NCBI GenBank assembly: GCA_013375355.1
Contig: JABXJV010000577.1
Coordinates: forward strand, 1 to 5,413
Source: Candidatus Helarchaeota archaeon
GTDB taxonomy: Archaea; Asgardarchaeota; Lokiarchaeia; Helarchaeales; JABXJV01
Direction of reading: 5' to 3'
DNA length: 5,413 bases
Part shown: piece by piece, positions 1 to 5,124 of the stretch
Layout: every line of letters begins with the position of its first letter
Position numbering within the stretch: the first letter of the stretch is position 1
The notes under the pieces: model-generated
Told to the model about the DNA's origin: nothing
The model's input: the letters and a program-made list of their open reading frames with translations, nothing else
The model's database searches: none
Translations under genes and position numbers: made by a program

Positions 1-44
1 TCTGTAAATATAACTTAATGTATTCTAAATAATTATAACCCTGT

Positions 45-116
45 TGTCATGCTGAATTTATTTCAGCATCTAAACAATTAATAAACAAAAGATTCTGAAA
101 CAAGTTCAGAATGACA
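45..116. repeat. Inverted pair of palindromic intergenic repeats (REP-like)
   Basis: Two 27-nt arms (45-71 and 90-116) lie in inverted orientation around an 18-nt AT-rich spacer. Once one arm is reverse-complemented they match at 23 of 27 positions. Each arm is also a small hairpin: ATGCTGAA / TTCAGCAT in the left arm (49-56 and 62-69) and ATTCTGAA / TTCAGAAT in the right arm (92-99 and 105-112), each an 8-bp perfect stem with a 5-nt loop. Two of the four differences form a compensatory pair (G-C in one arm, T-A in the other); the other two fall in the loop. The outer ends read TGTCAT and ATGACA. This resembles dispersed extragenic palindromes in many bacterial genomes. Repetition elsewhere in this genome cannot be checked here. 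Confidence 0.75.
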
Positions 117-205
117 GTGATTTTGTTATTCATTGATTTTATGAATTATTATACCTAATACAATAATAAAATATTAATGACTTTCAAAAATTTACAAAAG
201 TTCAG

Positions 206-239
206 TTAATAATTTACTAAATATTGATATAATTAATCG
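206..239 (+). promoter_or_regulatory. Candidate extended -10 promoter of trmD, possibly leaderless
   Basis: A perfect TATAAT lies at 228-233, preceded by the extended -10 dinucleotide TG at 225-226 (TGATATAAT). A 4/6 match to the -35 box (TTAATA, 206-211) sits 16 bp upstream. Counting about 7 nt from the -10 box puts the transcription start at or next to the A of the trmD ATG (240). No Shine-Dalgarno sequence precedes that ATG, so a leaderless mRNA would reconcile both facts. The intergenic DNA is very AT-rich, so a chance TATAAT is possible. Transcription may also come from upstream of the window. Confidence 0.45.
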
Positions 240-920
240 ATGAAAATCAATATAATTACAGCATTTCCAGAATTTTTTAAAAGTCCATTAGACACAAGCA
301 TTATAAAAAAGGGTATAGAAAAGGGAAAGATTAAAATTGAGATATTCAACTTAAGGGATTTTTCAAATAACAAACACAAAAGGATTGATGATTATCCATA
401 CGGGGGTGGCCCTGGTATGGTGCTTATGGTAGAGCCCATTTTTAATGCGGTAAACGAAATTAAAGAGAAAAACAACAAATTAAAAACAAAGGTTATTTTA
501 CTCTCCCCACAAGGTGAAAGATTAACCCAGCCAAAGGTGAGAGAAATATCAAAGGAAGAAAATTTGATATTAATATGTGGTCATTATAAAGGTGTCGATG
601 AAAGAGTAAAAAAGTTTATAGATGAAGAAATATCAATAGGAGATTACATATTAAGCGGGGGTGAATTGCCTGTCCTGGTTATTATAGATTCTGTTGTGAG
701 GCTAATTCCAGGAATTATTGGCGATATTGAATCTGCCAACACCGACTCCTTTGAAACAGGTCTTTTAGACTACCCTCACTATACTAAACCGAGAATCTTT
801 ATGGAAGAAGAAGTGCCAAGTGTATTATTATCAGGCGACCATAAAAAAATTGAAGAATGGAAAGAAAGAATGTCGCATTTGAGAACGACGGAAAAGAGGA
901 ATGATCTACTTGAATCTTAA
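240..920 (+). CDS. trmD: tRNA (guanine-N1-)-methyltransferase TrmD
   Basis: TrmD is a cytoplasmic SPOUT-family homodimer. It transfers a methyl group from S-adenosylmethionine to N1 of G37, next to the anticodon in tRNAs reading CNN-type codons, and so prevents +1 frameshifting. The 226 residues show the family blocks in order: N-terminal MKINIITAFPEFF; YPYGGGPGMV at 52-61; the knotted SAM-binding core with LLSPQG at 87-92, CGHYKGVDERV at 113-123 and IGDYILSGGE at 133-142; Arg154 in DSVVRLIPG; and Asp169 in the interdomain NTDSFETGLLDYPHYTKP segment. Arg154 and Asp169 have the same numbers as the catalytically important residues of E. coli TrmD. HYKG replaces the proteobacterial RYEG, a variation I believe occurs in other phyla. 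The protein is somewhat shorter than the 255-residue E. coli enzyme, mostly at the C-terminus. The ATG at 240 gives the correct N-terminus but has no Shine-Dalgarno sequence. rplS follows 27 bp downstream. No rimM-like gene precedes it in the 239 bp visible. Confidence 0.98.
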   Translation: MKINIITAFPEFFKSPLDTSIIKKGIEKGKIKIEIFNLRDFSNNKHKRIDDYPYGGGPGMVLMVEPIFNAVNEIKEKNNKLKTKVILLSPQGERLTQPKVREISKEENLILICGHYKGVDERVKKFIDEEISIGDYILSGGELPVLVIIDSVVRLIPGIIGDIESANTDSFETGLLDYPHYTKPRIFMEEEVPSVLLSGDHKKIEEWKERMSHLRTTEKRNDLLES

Positions 921-947
921 GAAAATGTGAAGGAATGTGATGATATT

Positions 948-1289
948 ATGGACAGATTAGCGGAATCTACCGTTGAGAATATAAAGAAAAAAATACCAGA
1001 ATTTAATTCCGGTGATACTCTCTCTGTTCATGTGAAGATCACCGAGGGAGATAAGGAAAGAACCCAAATATTTAAAGGGATTGTGATACAACGAAAAGGA
1101 AGCGGAATTAACAAGACTTTCACTATGAGAAAGGTATCTCATGGAGTTGGTGTGGAAAGAATTTTCTTCCTCCATTCTCCGAAAATATCCAAAATCTCAG
1201 TCCTAAAAAGAGGGAAAATCAGGAGAGCAAAACTGTTTTATCTTAGAGAACTGAAAGGAAAAGCAGCAAAAATTAAAGAGAAAAAATAA
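948..1289 (+). CDS. rplS: 50S ribosomal protein L19
   Basis: L19 is a protein of the large ribosomal subunit near the 30S-50S interface. Starting at the ATG at 948 the product has 113 residues (E. coli L19 has 115) and shows the whole family pattern: [16 protein letters not shown], then [15 protein letters not shown], the [15 protein letters not shown] block, and the basic C-terminal [18 protein letters not shown]. An in-frame GTG at 927 would add seven residues (MKECDDI) with no family counterpart and has no Shine-Dalgarno sequence. MDRLAES from 948 matches the usual L19 N-terminus, with AAGGA at 930-934 as a somewhat distant ribosome binding site (13-nt spacing). That is why I prefer 948. 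The gene follows trmD by 27 bp with no promoter or terminator between them, the common trmD-rplS pairing. A strong intrinsic terminator begins 13 bp after the stop codon. Confidence 0.97.
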   Translation: MDRLAESTVENIKKKIPEFNSGDTLSVHVKITEGDKERTQIFKGIVIQRKGSGINKTFTMRKVSHGVGVERIFFLHSPKISKISVLKRGKIRRAKLFYLRELKGKAAKIKEKK

Positions 1290-1302
1290 TAGATTATATA
1301 TC

Positions 1303-1345
1303 AAAACTGCTCCTAAATGAAGTGGAGCGGTTTTTTTATTTTTTT
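1303..1345 (+). terminator. Intrinsic terminator of the trmD-rplS operon
   Basis: An 11-bp stem pairs AAAACTGCTCC (1303-1313) with GGAGCGGTTTT (1324-1334), with one G-U pair and a 10-nt loop. It runs straight into a T-rich tail (1331-1345, interrupted by a single A). It lies 13 bp past the rplS stop codon, so it ends the operon. Confidence 0.93.
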
Positions 1346-1431
1346 ACTCACCAAGAATTGAGAATTTTGTGATTTTTGTCGATAATTAATTAAGCAAATT
1401 AATCTTGAATTCTAATTGTTATAAATATATC

Positions 1432-1461
1432 TATAATTGAATTAATTTCTGAAGATGAGGT
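1432..1461 (+). promoter_or_regulatory. Candidate -10 box and ribosome binding site of the transglycosylase gene
   Basis: A perfect TATAAT at 1432-1437 would start transcription near 1444. The only -35 candidate at suitable spacing (TTCTAA, 1410-1415, 16-bp spacer) matches just 3/6. GAGGT at 1457-1461 is a clear Shine-Dalgarno sequence 4 nt before the ATG at 1466. The ribosome binding site is well supported; the promoter is tentative because the spacer is so AT-rich. The preceding terminator implies that a promoter must exist in 1346-1465. Confidence 0.5.
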
Positions 1462-1465
1462 CCAA

Positions 1466-3349
1466 ATGGCTATAAAAAAGGTCTTGTTCATTTTAATTTT
1501 TTCAAGTTATTTATGGGTTTGCTCATCAAATAAAACATTAAACAAACCAGATATAAAAAACACACCAGAAAACACTGAAATAATTTCTGATGATTATCAA
1601 AACTCTCACTACGAACAGTCTATATTGAAAGATGATGTTGAAACTTTAAGAAACTTATACAATAATGCTTTAACTTCTATGAACTTAGGAGATATAAAAG
1701 GTGCCCAGGAATTTTTTGAAGAGGCATTAACCATCATATCAAACAACGAAATTAAATCTTCAGATATTTACAAAAATAATGATGATTATAATGAAATCAT
1801 TGACATAATACTTGAAGATTATGAAAATTTTATAAATGAAGAAGTTAAGTTTTATGAAAACCCAAACGCAGAAATACCTGGAAGTGATAGATTATATAAA
1901 ACAATTGAACCATCTCTGTATCATCCATCCAAAAACATCCCACTTGTAGTAAACAGCAGAGTTAAGAAATATATAAAATATTATCAGGGAAAAGGTAGAA
2001 AATATTTTACACAATGGCTTGAAAGAATGGGGAAATATAAGTCCCTGATTGAAGATATATTAAAAGAAGAGGGACTTCCTGAAGACCTTGTCTATCTTGC
2101 AATGGTAGAAAGCGGTTTTAATCCGAAAGCACATTCAAGAGCAAGAGCAGTTGGAATATGGCAGTTTATCTCAAGCACAGGAAGAGTATATGGACTCCAG
2201 ATTAATAACTACTTAGATGAAAGAAAAGACCCTGTAAAATCGACCAAAGCAGCAGCCAAGTTCATAAATAATCTTTACCATGAACTCAAAGATTGGTATC
2301 TTGTAATGGCTGCCTATAATGTATCCAAAAGTAAGGTCAAACGAGCAATGAAAAGATACAAATCACGCAACTTCTGGGAGCTAAAATCTCTACCATCAGA
2401 AACAAAAAATCACATTCCAAAGTTTATCGCTGCAGCAATTATAGCAAAAAACCCGAAAAAATATGGATTCAGAAACATAAAATATCAGAAACCTTTTCAA
2501 TATGAAGAAGTTCATATCGATAAATGCATCGACCTTACAGTAGCAGCAAAATGTGCCCGAACAGACTACCTGACAATAAAAGTACTCAATCCTGAACTTA
2601 ATGTATGGTTCACACCCCCTTATCCAGATGGATATACGCTCAGAATCCCCCCACATAAAAAAGAGATATTTCTTAAAAATTATTCAAAAGTTCCTGAGGA
2701 TTTAAAAATTACACGGGTCATACATAAGGTAAAAAGAGGGGAAACTTTATCGTATATTGCAAGAAAATATCATACAACTATTTACAATATAAAATCCGTT
2801 AACTCTCTGAAAAATATCCACAAATTATCAGTCGGGCAGAAACTTTTAATACCAGTTCCTCCACCGATTGAAGTTGCTTTAAAAACTCAGAAAATTAGAC
2901 AAAAAAACCCTGCTTATATACCTAAGAATAGAAATGGATTAGAAAAGATTACCTATATAGTAAAGAAAGGAGACACACTGGGCGAAATTGCCGAATTTTA
3001 TAATACAAGAGCAGGCAATATCAGAAAATGGAATTCACTTTCCTACAGAAGTTACATTTATCCCAGACAAAAACTCACTCTGTGGCTCCCTAAAAATGAA
3101 TACCGCTCAGCGGTAAACAGGGTCAATAATCAAAATGAAAATATAACTCTGAATATCGAGCAATCTATCGAAAAAAATGGTTCCAAAGCAGGAAAGATTT
3201 ACATAGTTAAAAAGGGTGATTCTTTATGGGGAATTGCGAAGAATTTTGGTGTAAGTCTTAATTCTCTCCTCCAATTTAACCAGAAAAGTAAAAAGAGTAT
3301 TATTAAACCTGGAGAAAAAATCATAATTCCTCTCCCTATCCCTGATTAA
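1466..3349 (+). CDS. mltD: MltD-like membrane-bound lytic murein transglycosylase with three LysM domains
   Basis: This envelope enzyme should cleave the MurNAc-GlcNAc bond of peptidoglycan non-hydrolytically, leaving 1,6-anhydroMurNAc ends. Residues 1-18 form a hydrophobic signal ending in Cys19 (LWVC|SS). It is lipobox-like but has Trp and Val at -2 and -1, so lipoprotein status is uncertain. Residues 59-91 resemble one TPR helix pair (NLGDIKGAQEFFEEAL). The GH23/SLT domain spans about 185-300: catalytic Glu215 in YLAMVESGFNPKA, AVGIWQFISSTGRVYGL at 228-244, and AAYN at 282-285. The usual AYNxGxGxV glycines are replaced (AYNVSKSKV). The following region through IPKFIAAAIIAKNPKKYGF and the segment 349-395 (ending near TPPYPDGYTLRIP) match the MltD layout. 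Peptidoglycan-binding LysM repeats lie at about 418-464, 496-542 and 577-624, each opening with (V/I)(K)(K/R)G(E/D)(T/S)L. GAGGT at 1457 supports the ATG. The gene is monocistronic, with terminators on both sides. Family assignment is firm; the exact mltD name is by architecture. Confidence 0.93.
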   Translation: MAIKKVLFILIFSSYLWVCSSNKTLNKPDIKNTPENTEIISDDYQNSHYEQSILKDDVETLRNLYNNALTSMNLGDIKGAQEFFEEALTIISNNEIKSSDIYKNNDDYNEIIDIILEDYENFINEEVKFYENPNAEIPGSDRLYKTIEPSLYHPSKNIPLVVNSRVKKYIKYYQGKGRKYFTQWLERMGKYKSLIEDILKEEGLPEDLVYLAMVESGFNPKAHSRARAVGIWQFISSTGRVYGLQINNYLDERKDPVKSTKAAAKFINNLYHELKDWYLVMAAYNVSKSKVKRAMKRYKSRNFWELKSLPSETKNHIPKFIAAAIIAKNPKKYGFRNIKYQKPFQYEEVHIDKCIDLTVAAKCARTDYLTIKVLNPELNVWFTPPYPDGYTLRIPPHKKEIFLKNYSKVPEDLKITRVIHKVKRGETLSYIARKYHTTIYNIKSVNSLKNIHKLSVGQKLLIPVPPPIEVALKTQKIRQKNPAYIPKNRNGLEKITYIVKKGDTLGEIAEFYNTRAGNIRKWNSLSYRSYIYPRQKLTLWLPKNEYRSAVNRVNNQNENITLNIEQSIEKNGSKAGKIYIVKKGDSLWGIAKNFGVSLNSLLQFNQKSKKSIIKPGEKIIIPLPIPD

Positions 3350-3400
3350 AGATATTTGTGCATAATCTTAAATAATACAATTAAATTACATTAATACCTT

Positions 3401-3440
3401 AAAGGGAAAGATTAAATATATATGATTTTTCCCTTTTTTT
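3401..3440 (+). terminator. Intrinsic terminator after the transglycosylase gene
   Basis: AAAGGGAAAGATTA (3401-3414) pairs with TGATTTTTCCCTTT (3423-3436) over 14 bp, including two G-U pairs, with an 8-nt loop. The right arm merges into a run of seven T (3434-3440). It lies about 50 bp after the stop codon. The stem is weak apart from its three central G-C pairs. Confidence 0.8.
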
Positions 3441-3548
3441 ATAAAAAAATATGATTATTTTTATTGGCATTTATAATATAATTTGTTATATTATTTTATT
3501 CCTTTTTAAGAGATTTATAAATAATATTACTCTATATGAACCAATTTT

Positions 3549-3553
3549 GAGGT
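3549..3553 (+). promoter_or_regulatory. Ribosome binding site of sppA
   Basis: GAGGT lies 5 nt before the sppA ATG at 3559, the same core as that used by the transglycosylase gene, and it fixes the start. A TATAAT at 3472-3477 is the only perfect -10 hexamer in the upstream spacer, but it has no convincing -35 box, so the sppA promoter is unassigned. Confidence 0.85.
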
Positions 3554-3558
3554 AAATT

Positions 3559-4434
3559 ATGGCAAAAAAGAGTGACTGGATAATTGGTGGAGTTATTTTA
3601 CTTTTTATTATTATATTCTTTCTCACATTCATATCACTCTTATTTATATCACCTGAAGGAGATTTTGTAACTTCACAGGATAAAGTTGCATGTGTAGAAT
3701 TATATGGTCCAATCTTCAACTCAAAAGATATAGTAAGACAGTTAAAGAAATACAGAAAAAATAAATCGATAGATGCAGTTGTTTTAAGGATAGAAAGTCC
3801 GGGGGGCGCAATAGGTGCTTCACAGGAGATATATGATGAGGTTAAAAAAACACGGGAATCGGGGAAGATAACAATAGCTTCAATGGGGAACGTCGCTGCT
3901 TCCGGCGGATACTACGTAGCATGCGGTGCAGACAAGATTGTTGCAAACCCAGGGACCATTACTGGAAGTATTGGAGTGATAGCAGAATTCTTTGATATAA
4001 CAAGACTTACTGACAAATTAGGACTCAAGTTCGAAACAATAAAAAGCGGAAAGTTTAAAGATTCTGGAAGCCCTTACCGAACTCTAACATCTGAAGAACG
4101 AAAATATTTTCAAAAACTAATCGATGATTCTTTTCAGCAGTTTGTTGATGTTGTTCATAAAGAAAGGGGAATAGATAAAGAAGAATTATACAAGATTGCC
4201 GATGGAAGGGTATTTACCGGTCAACAGGCAAAAGAGTTAAATCTTGTAGATGAACTCGGAAATTATGAAGATGCCATTTCACTGGCAATTAAGATGGCAG
4301 GAATAAGTGAAGATGCTAAAATTATCAAAGAAAAAAGGAGAAAGTTTAATATATTTGACATACTGTTCGCGGATATTGAAGAAATCATTTTCAGGCTCAG
4401 ATATAATATGATTTTTGGATATTTATTAAAATAG
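3559..4434 (+). CDS. sppA: Signal peptide peptidase SppA, short (36K) type
   Basis: SppA is a membrane-anchored serine protease of family S49 (ClpP-like fold) that degrades signal peptides left in the membrane after secretion. The 291 residues start with one transmembrane segment (about 8-30, very rich in I/L/F), so the catalytic domain is probably on the outer face of the inner membrane. The core shows VVLRIESPGGAIGAS at 74-88, the nucleophile Ser115 in NVAASGGYYVA, GSIGVI at 136-141, and the general-base Lys167 in KSGKFKDSGSP. The Ser-Lys distance of 52 residues equals that of B. subtilis SppA (Ser147/Lys199). DGRVFTGQQAKELNLVDELG at 215-234 is the conserved C-terminal block. Length fits the single-domain form, which forms an oligomeric ring, rather than the tandem 67K form of E. 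coli. No clear terminator follows. The next gene is an HU/IHF-type gene, an arrangement I recall from deltaproteobacteria (rpsA-sppA-ihfB), but here 380 bp of repeat-rich DNA separates them. Confidence 0.96.
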   Translation: MAKKSDWIIGGVILLFIIIFFLTFISLLFISPEGDFVTSQDKVACVELYGPIFNSKDIVRQLKKYRKNKSIDAVVLRIESPGGAIGASQEIYDEVKKTRESGKITIASMGNVAASGGYYVACGADKIVANPGTITGSIGVIAEFFDITRLTDKLGLKFETIKSGKFKDSGSPYRTLTSEERKYFQKLIDDSFQQFVDVVHKERGIDKEELYKIADGRVFTGQQAKELNLVDELGNYEDAISLAIKMAGISEDAKIIKEKRRKFNIFDILFADIEEIIFRLRYNMIFGYLLK

Positions 4435-4483
4435 AATTTTTAAAATATATACTCACATATCACTGTAAAACATCGTTATGGAT

Positions 4484-4509
4484 GGTAGGTCAAACATTCC
4501 TGTTTGACC
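4484..4509 (+). repeat. REP-like hairpin, forward copy
   Basis: GTAG (4485-4488) stands at the 5' foot of a hairpin made of GGTCAAAC (4488-4495), loop ATTCCT (4496-4501) and GTTTGACC (4502-4509), an 8-bp perfect stem. A GTAG or GGAG tetranucleotide 5' of a short palindrome is the signature of REP elements processed by RAYT transposases. The partner copy at 4518-4547 lies in inverted orientation. Confidence 0.7.
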
Positions 4510-4517
4510 ATAGTAAG

Positions 4518-4547
4518 GGTAGGACAGACAGGAATGTCTGTCCTACC
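4518..4547 (-). repeat. REP-like hairpin, inverted copy
   Basis: This is a perfect 12-bp stem, GGTAGGACAGAC (4518-4529) with GTCTGTCCTACC (4536-4547), around the 6-nt loop AGGAAT. Read on the - strand it starts GGTAG and has loop ATTCCT, as the copy at 4484-4509 does on the + strand. Its stem differs from that copy by two base-pair swaps (A-T for T-A, and G-C for A-T), both compensated. No T-tract follows, so it does not look like an intrinsic terminator, although it may slow polymerase or stabilise the sppA mRNA 3' end. Confidence 0.75.
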
Positions 4548-4579
4548 GAAATTTACCAAAATACAGAAATAATCTAAGA

Positions 4580-4623
4580 TTTTTCGCCATGGCGGGATCT
4601 TTTATAAGATGAAGTGGCAAAAA
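4580..4623. repeat. Imperfect long hairpin in the sppA-HU spacer
   Basis: The outer helix pairs TTTTT plus GCCA (4580-4584 and 4586-4589, with C4585 bulged) to TGGC plus AAAAA (4615-4623). An internal loop follows, then ATCTT/AAGAT (4597-4601 and 4606-4610) closed by a TTAT tetraloop. A separate 10-nt palindrome, CGCCATGGCG, lies at 4585-4594 and competes with this fold. No function is assigned. Confidence 0.4.
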
Positions 4624-4625
4624 GT

Positions 4626-4651
4626 GGATTACCGCTTTCGTGGAAATGACA
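4626..4651. repeat. Degenerate palindromic repeat ending in AATGACA
   Basis: ATTACCGC (4628-4635) and GTGGAAAT (4640-4647) form an imperfect stem (one A-A mismatch, one G-U pair) around a TTTC loop. The pattern GGATT, palindrome, AATGACA is a decayed form of the widespread extragenic palindrome with the CCCGCTTTCGCGGG core. It shares its GATT start and AATGACA end with the right arm of the repeat at 90-116. Confidence 0.5.
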
Positions 4652-4726
4652 TTTTCGATGTTTTACTTATTTATATCTATACTTTACAAAGATATTTATT
4701 TATTAAAAACATCACACAACATATAA

Positions 4727-4756
4727 TTCTTAATTTTTGCCAGCTCATTTTATAAT
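4727..4756 (+). promoter_or_regulatory. Candidate promoter of the HU/IHF gene
   Basis: A perfect TATAAT lies at 4751-4756. The best -35 candidate is TTCTTA at 4727-4732 (3/6, 18-bp spacer). Transcription would start near 4763, giving a leader of about 50 nt containing the strong ribosome binding site. This is weak evidence in AT-rich DNA, but the gene lies 380 bp from sppA beyond a repeat cluster, so its own promoter is likely. Confidence 0.4.
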
Positions 4757-4800
4757 AGATTTTGAATTTTTTTACAAAAAATCGCTTAAAAACCTTTAGA

Positions 4801-4808
4801 AAAGGAGG
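4801..4808 (+). promoter_or_regulatory. Perfect Shine-Dalgarno sequence that fixes a TTG start
   Basis: AAAGGAGG at 4801-4808 is an almost full anti-16S complement, 6 nt before the TTG at 4815. It is the strongest ribosome binding site in the window. It explains how a poor TTG initiator can serve an abundant nucleoid protein. Confidence 0.93.
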
Positions 4809-4814
4809 CAACTC

Positions 4815-5099
4815 TTGACAAAAGCAGAAATAGTAGGCAGTATATCTGAAGCAATAGGGCTAACAAAGGTTGATACCGAAGCCGTTGTTAATGGATTTAT
4901 TTATTCTATAGGAGATGCCCTCAAGAATGGGGATGGTGTCGAGATTAGAGGATTCGGCACATTTAAGGTCAGAGAAAAGAATGCAAGGATTGCAAGAAAT
5001 CCAAGAACCGGTGAAAAGGTGATGGTTCCTAAAAAATTGGTACCTTTTTTTAAACCATCTCGAGAATTAAAACAATTAATTAACAGCGTCTCTAAATAG
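4815..5099 (+). CDS. HU/IHF-family nucleoid DNA-binding protein
   Basis: This small dimeric protein bends and compacts DNA. The 94 residues show the two-helix N-terminal dimerisation body (MTKAEIVGSISEAIG to about 38), the VEIRGFGTF turn at 42-50, and the DNA-embracing beta-arm with RNPRTGE at 61-67. Its tip Pro63 is the residue that intercalates between base pairs. VPFFKPSRELKQLI at 76-89 closes the fold. Start: TTG at 4815, chosen because a perfect Shine-Dalgarno sequence precedes it and because translation from it gives the typical MTK N-terminus. HU versus IHF-beta cannot be settled here. Length 94, the MTK start, IEIRGFG-like turn and VPxFKPxxEL tail recall IHF-beta, as does the sppA neighbour, while the arm is equally compatible with HU. 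No terminator follows before the zinc-ribbon gene 25 bp on, so the two may be cotranscribed. Confidence 0.95.
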   Translation: MTKAEIVGSISEAIGLTKVDTEAVVNGFIYSIGDALKNGDGVEIRGFGTFKVREKNARIARNPRTGEKVMVPKKLVPFFKPSRELKQLINSVSK

Positions 5100-5124
5100 C
5101 ATAATATAATATAATCATAATTAT

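Larger units (their letters stand above)
4465..4666. mobile_element. Composite intergenic element bounded by 11-bp inverted repeats (MITE-like)
   Basis: GTAAAACATCG (4465-4475) and CGATGTTTTAC (4656-4666) are perfect reverse complements 180 bp apart. Between them lie the REP/inverted-REP pair (4484-4547), an imperfect hairpin (4580-4623) and a degenerate palindrome (4626-4651). The interval has no open frame of note. Its base composition, with GC-rich stems, differs from the AT-rich flanks. Terminal repeats plus no coding content suggest a non-autonomous mobile element. I see no target-site duplication next to the ends. The alternative is a structured RNA closed by the 11-bp helix. Confidence 0.45.

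Noticed and set aside
1..44. 3' end of an upstream gene such as rimM
   Set aside because: All three + frames reach a stop within about ten codons and nothing in so short a stretch can be recognised.
927..947. GTG start at 927 for rplS
   Set aside because: It adds seven residues absent from the L19 family and has no Shine-Dalgarno sequence; the ATG at 948 gives the canonical N-terminus. An ATG at 925 is followed at once by TGA.
957..1175. 72-codon open frame on the - strand inside rplS
   Set aside because: It lies wholly antisense to a clear L19 gene, has no family resemblance and no ribosome binding site; it is a shadow frame.
1385..1403. ATTAATT / AATTAAT palindrome as an operator upstream of the transglycosylase gene
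   Set aside because: It is a 7-bp repeat made only of A and T in very AT-rich DNA; chance is likely and no regulator points to it.
2396..2656. 86-codon open frame on the - strand inside the transglycosylase gene
   Set aside because: Antisense to conserved MltD coding sequence; its Cys/Phe-rich translation looks like a non-coding frame.
3463..3480. Sigma-54-like TTGGCA before sppA
   Set aside because: The GC element at -12 is absent; only the TGGCA half is present, so it is not supported.
3486..3719. 77-codon open frame on the - strand over the sppA start
   Set aside because: It overlaps the sppA ribosome binding site and transmembrane coding region antisense, with no recognisable domain.
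4484..4547. CRISPR array
   Set aside because: There are only two hairpins, in inverted rather than direct orientation, with no spacer-length regularity and no cas genes.
4518..4547. Intrinsic terminator for sppA
   Set aside because: The stem is strong, but no T-tract follows on the + strand (CGAAATTT after the stem) and none precedes it on the - strand side (it would read CTTACTATGG).
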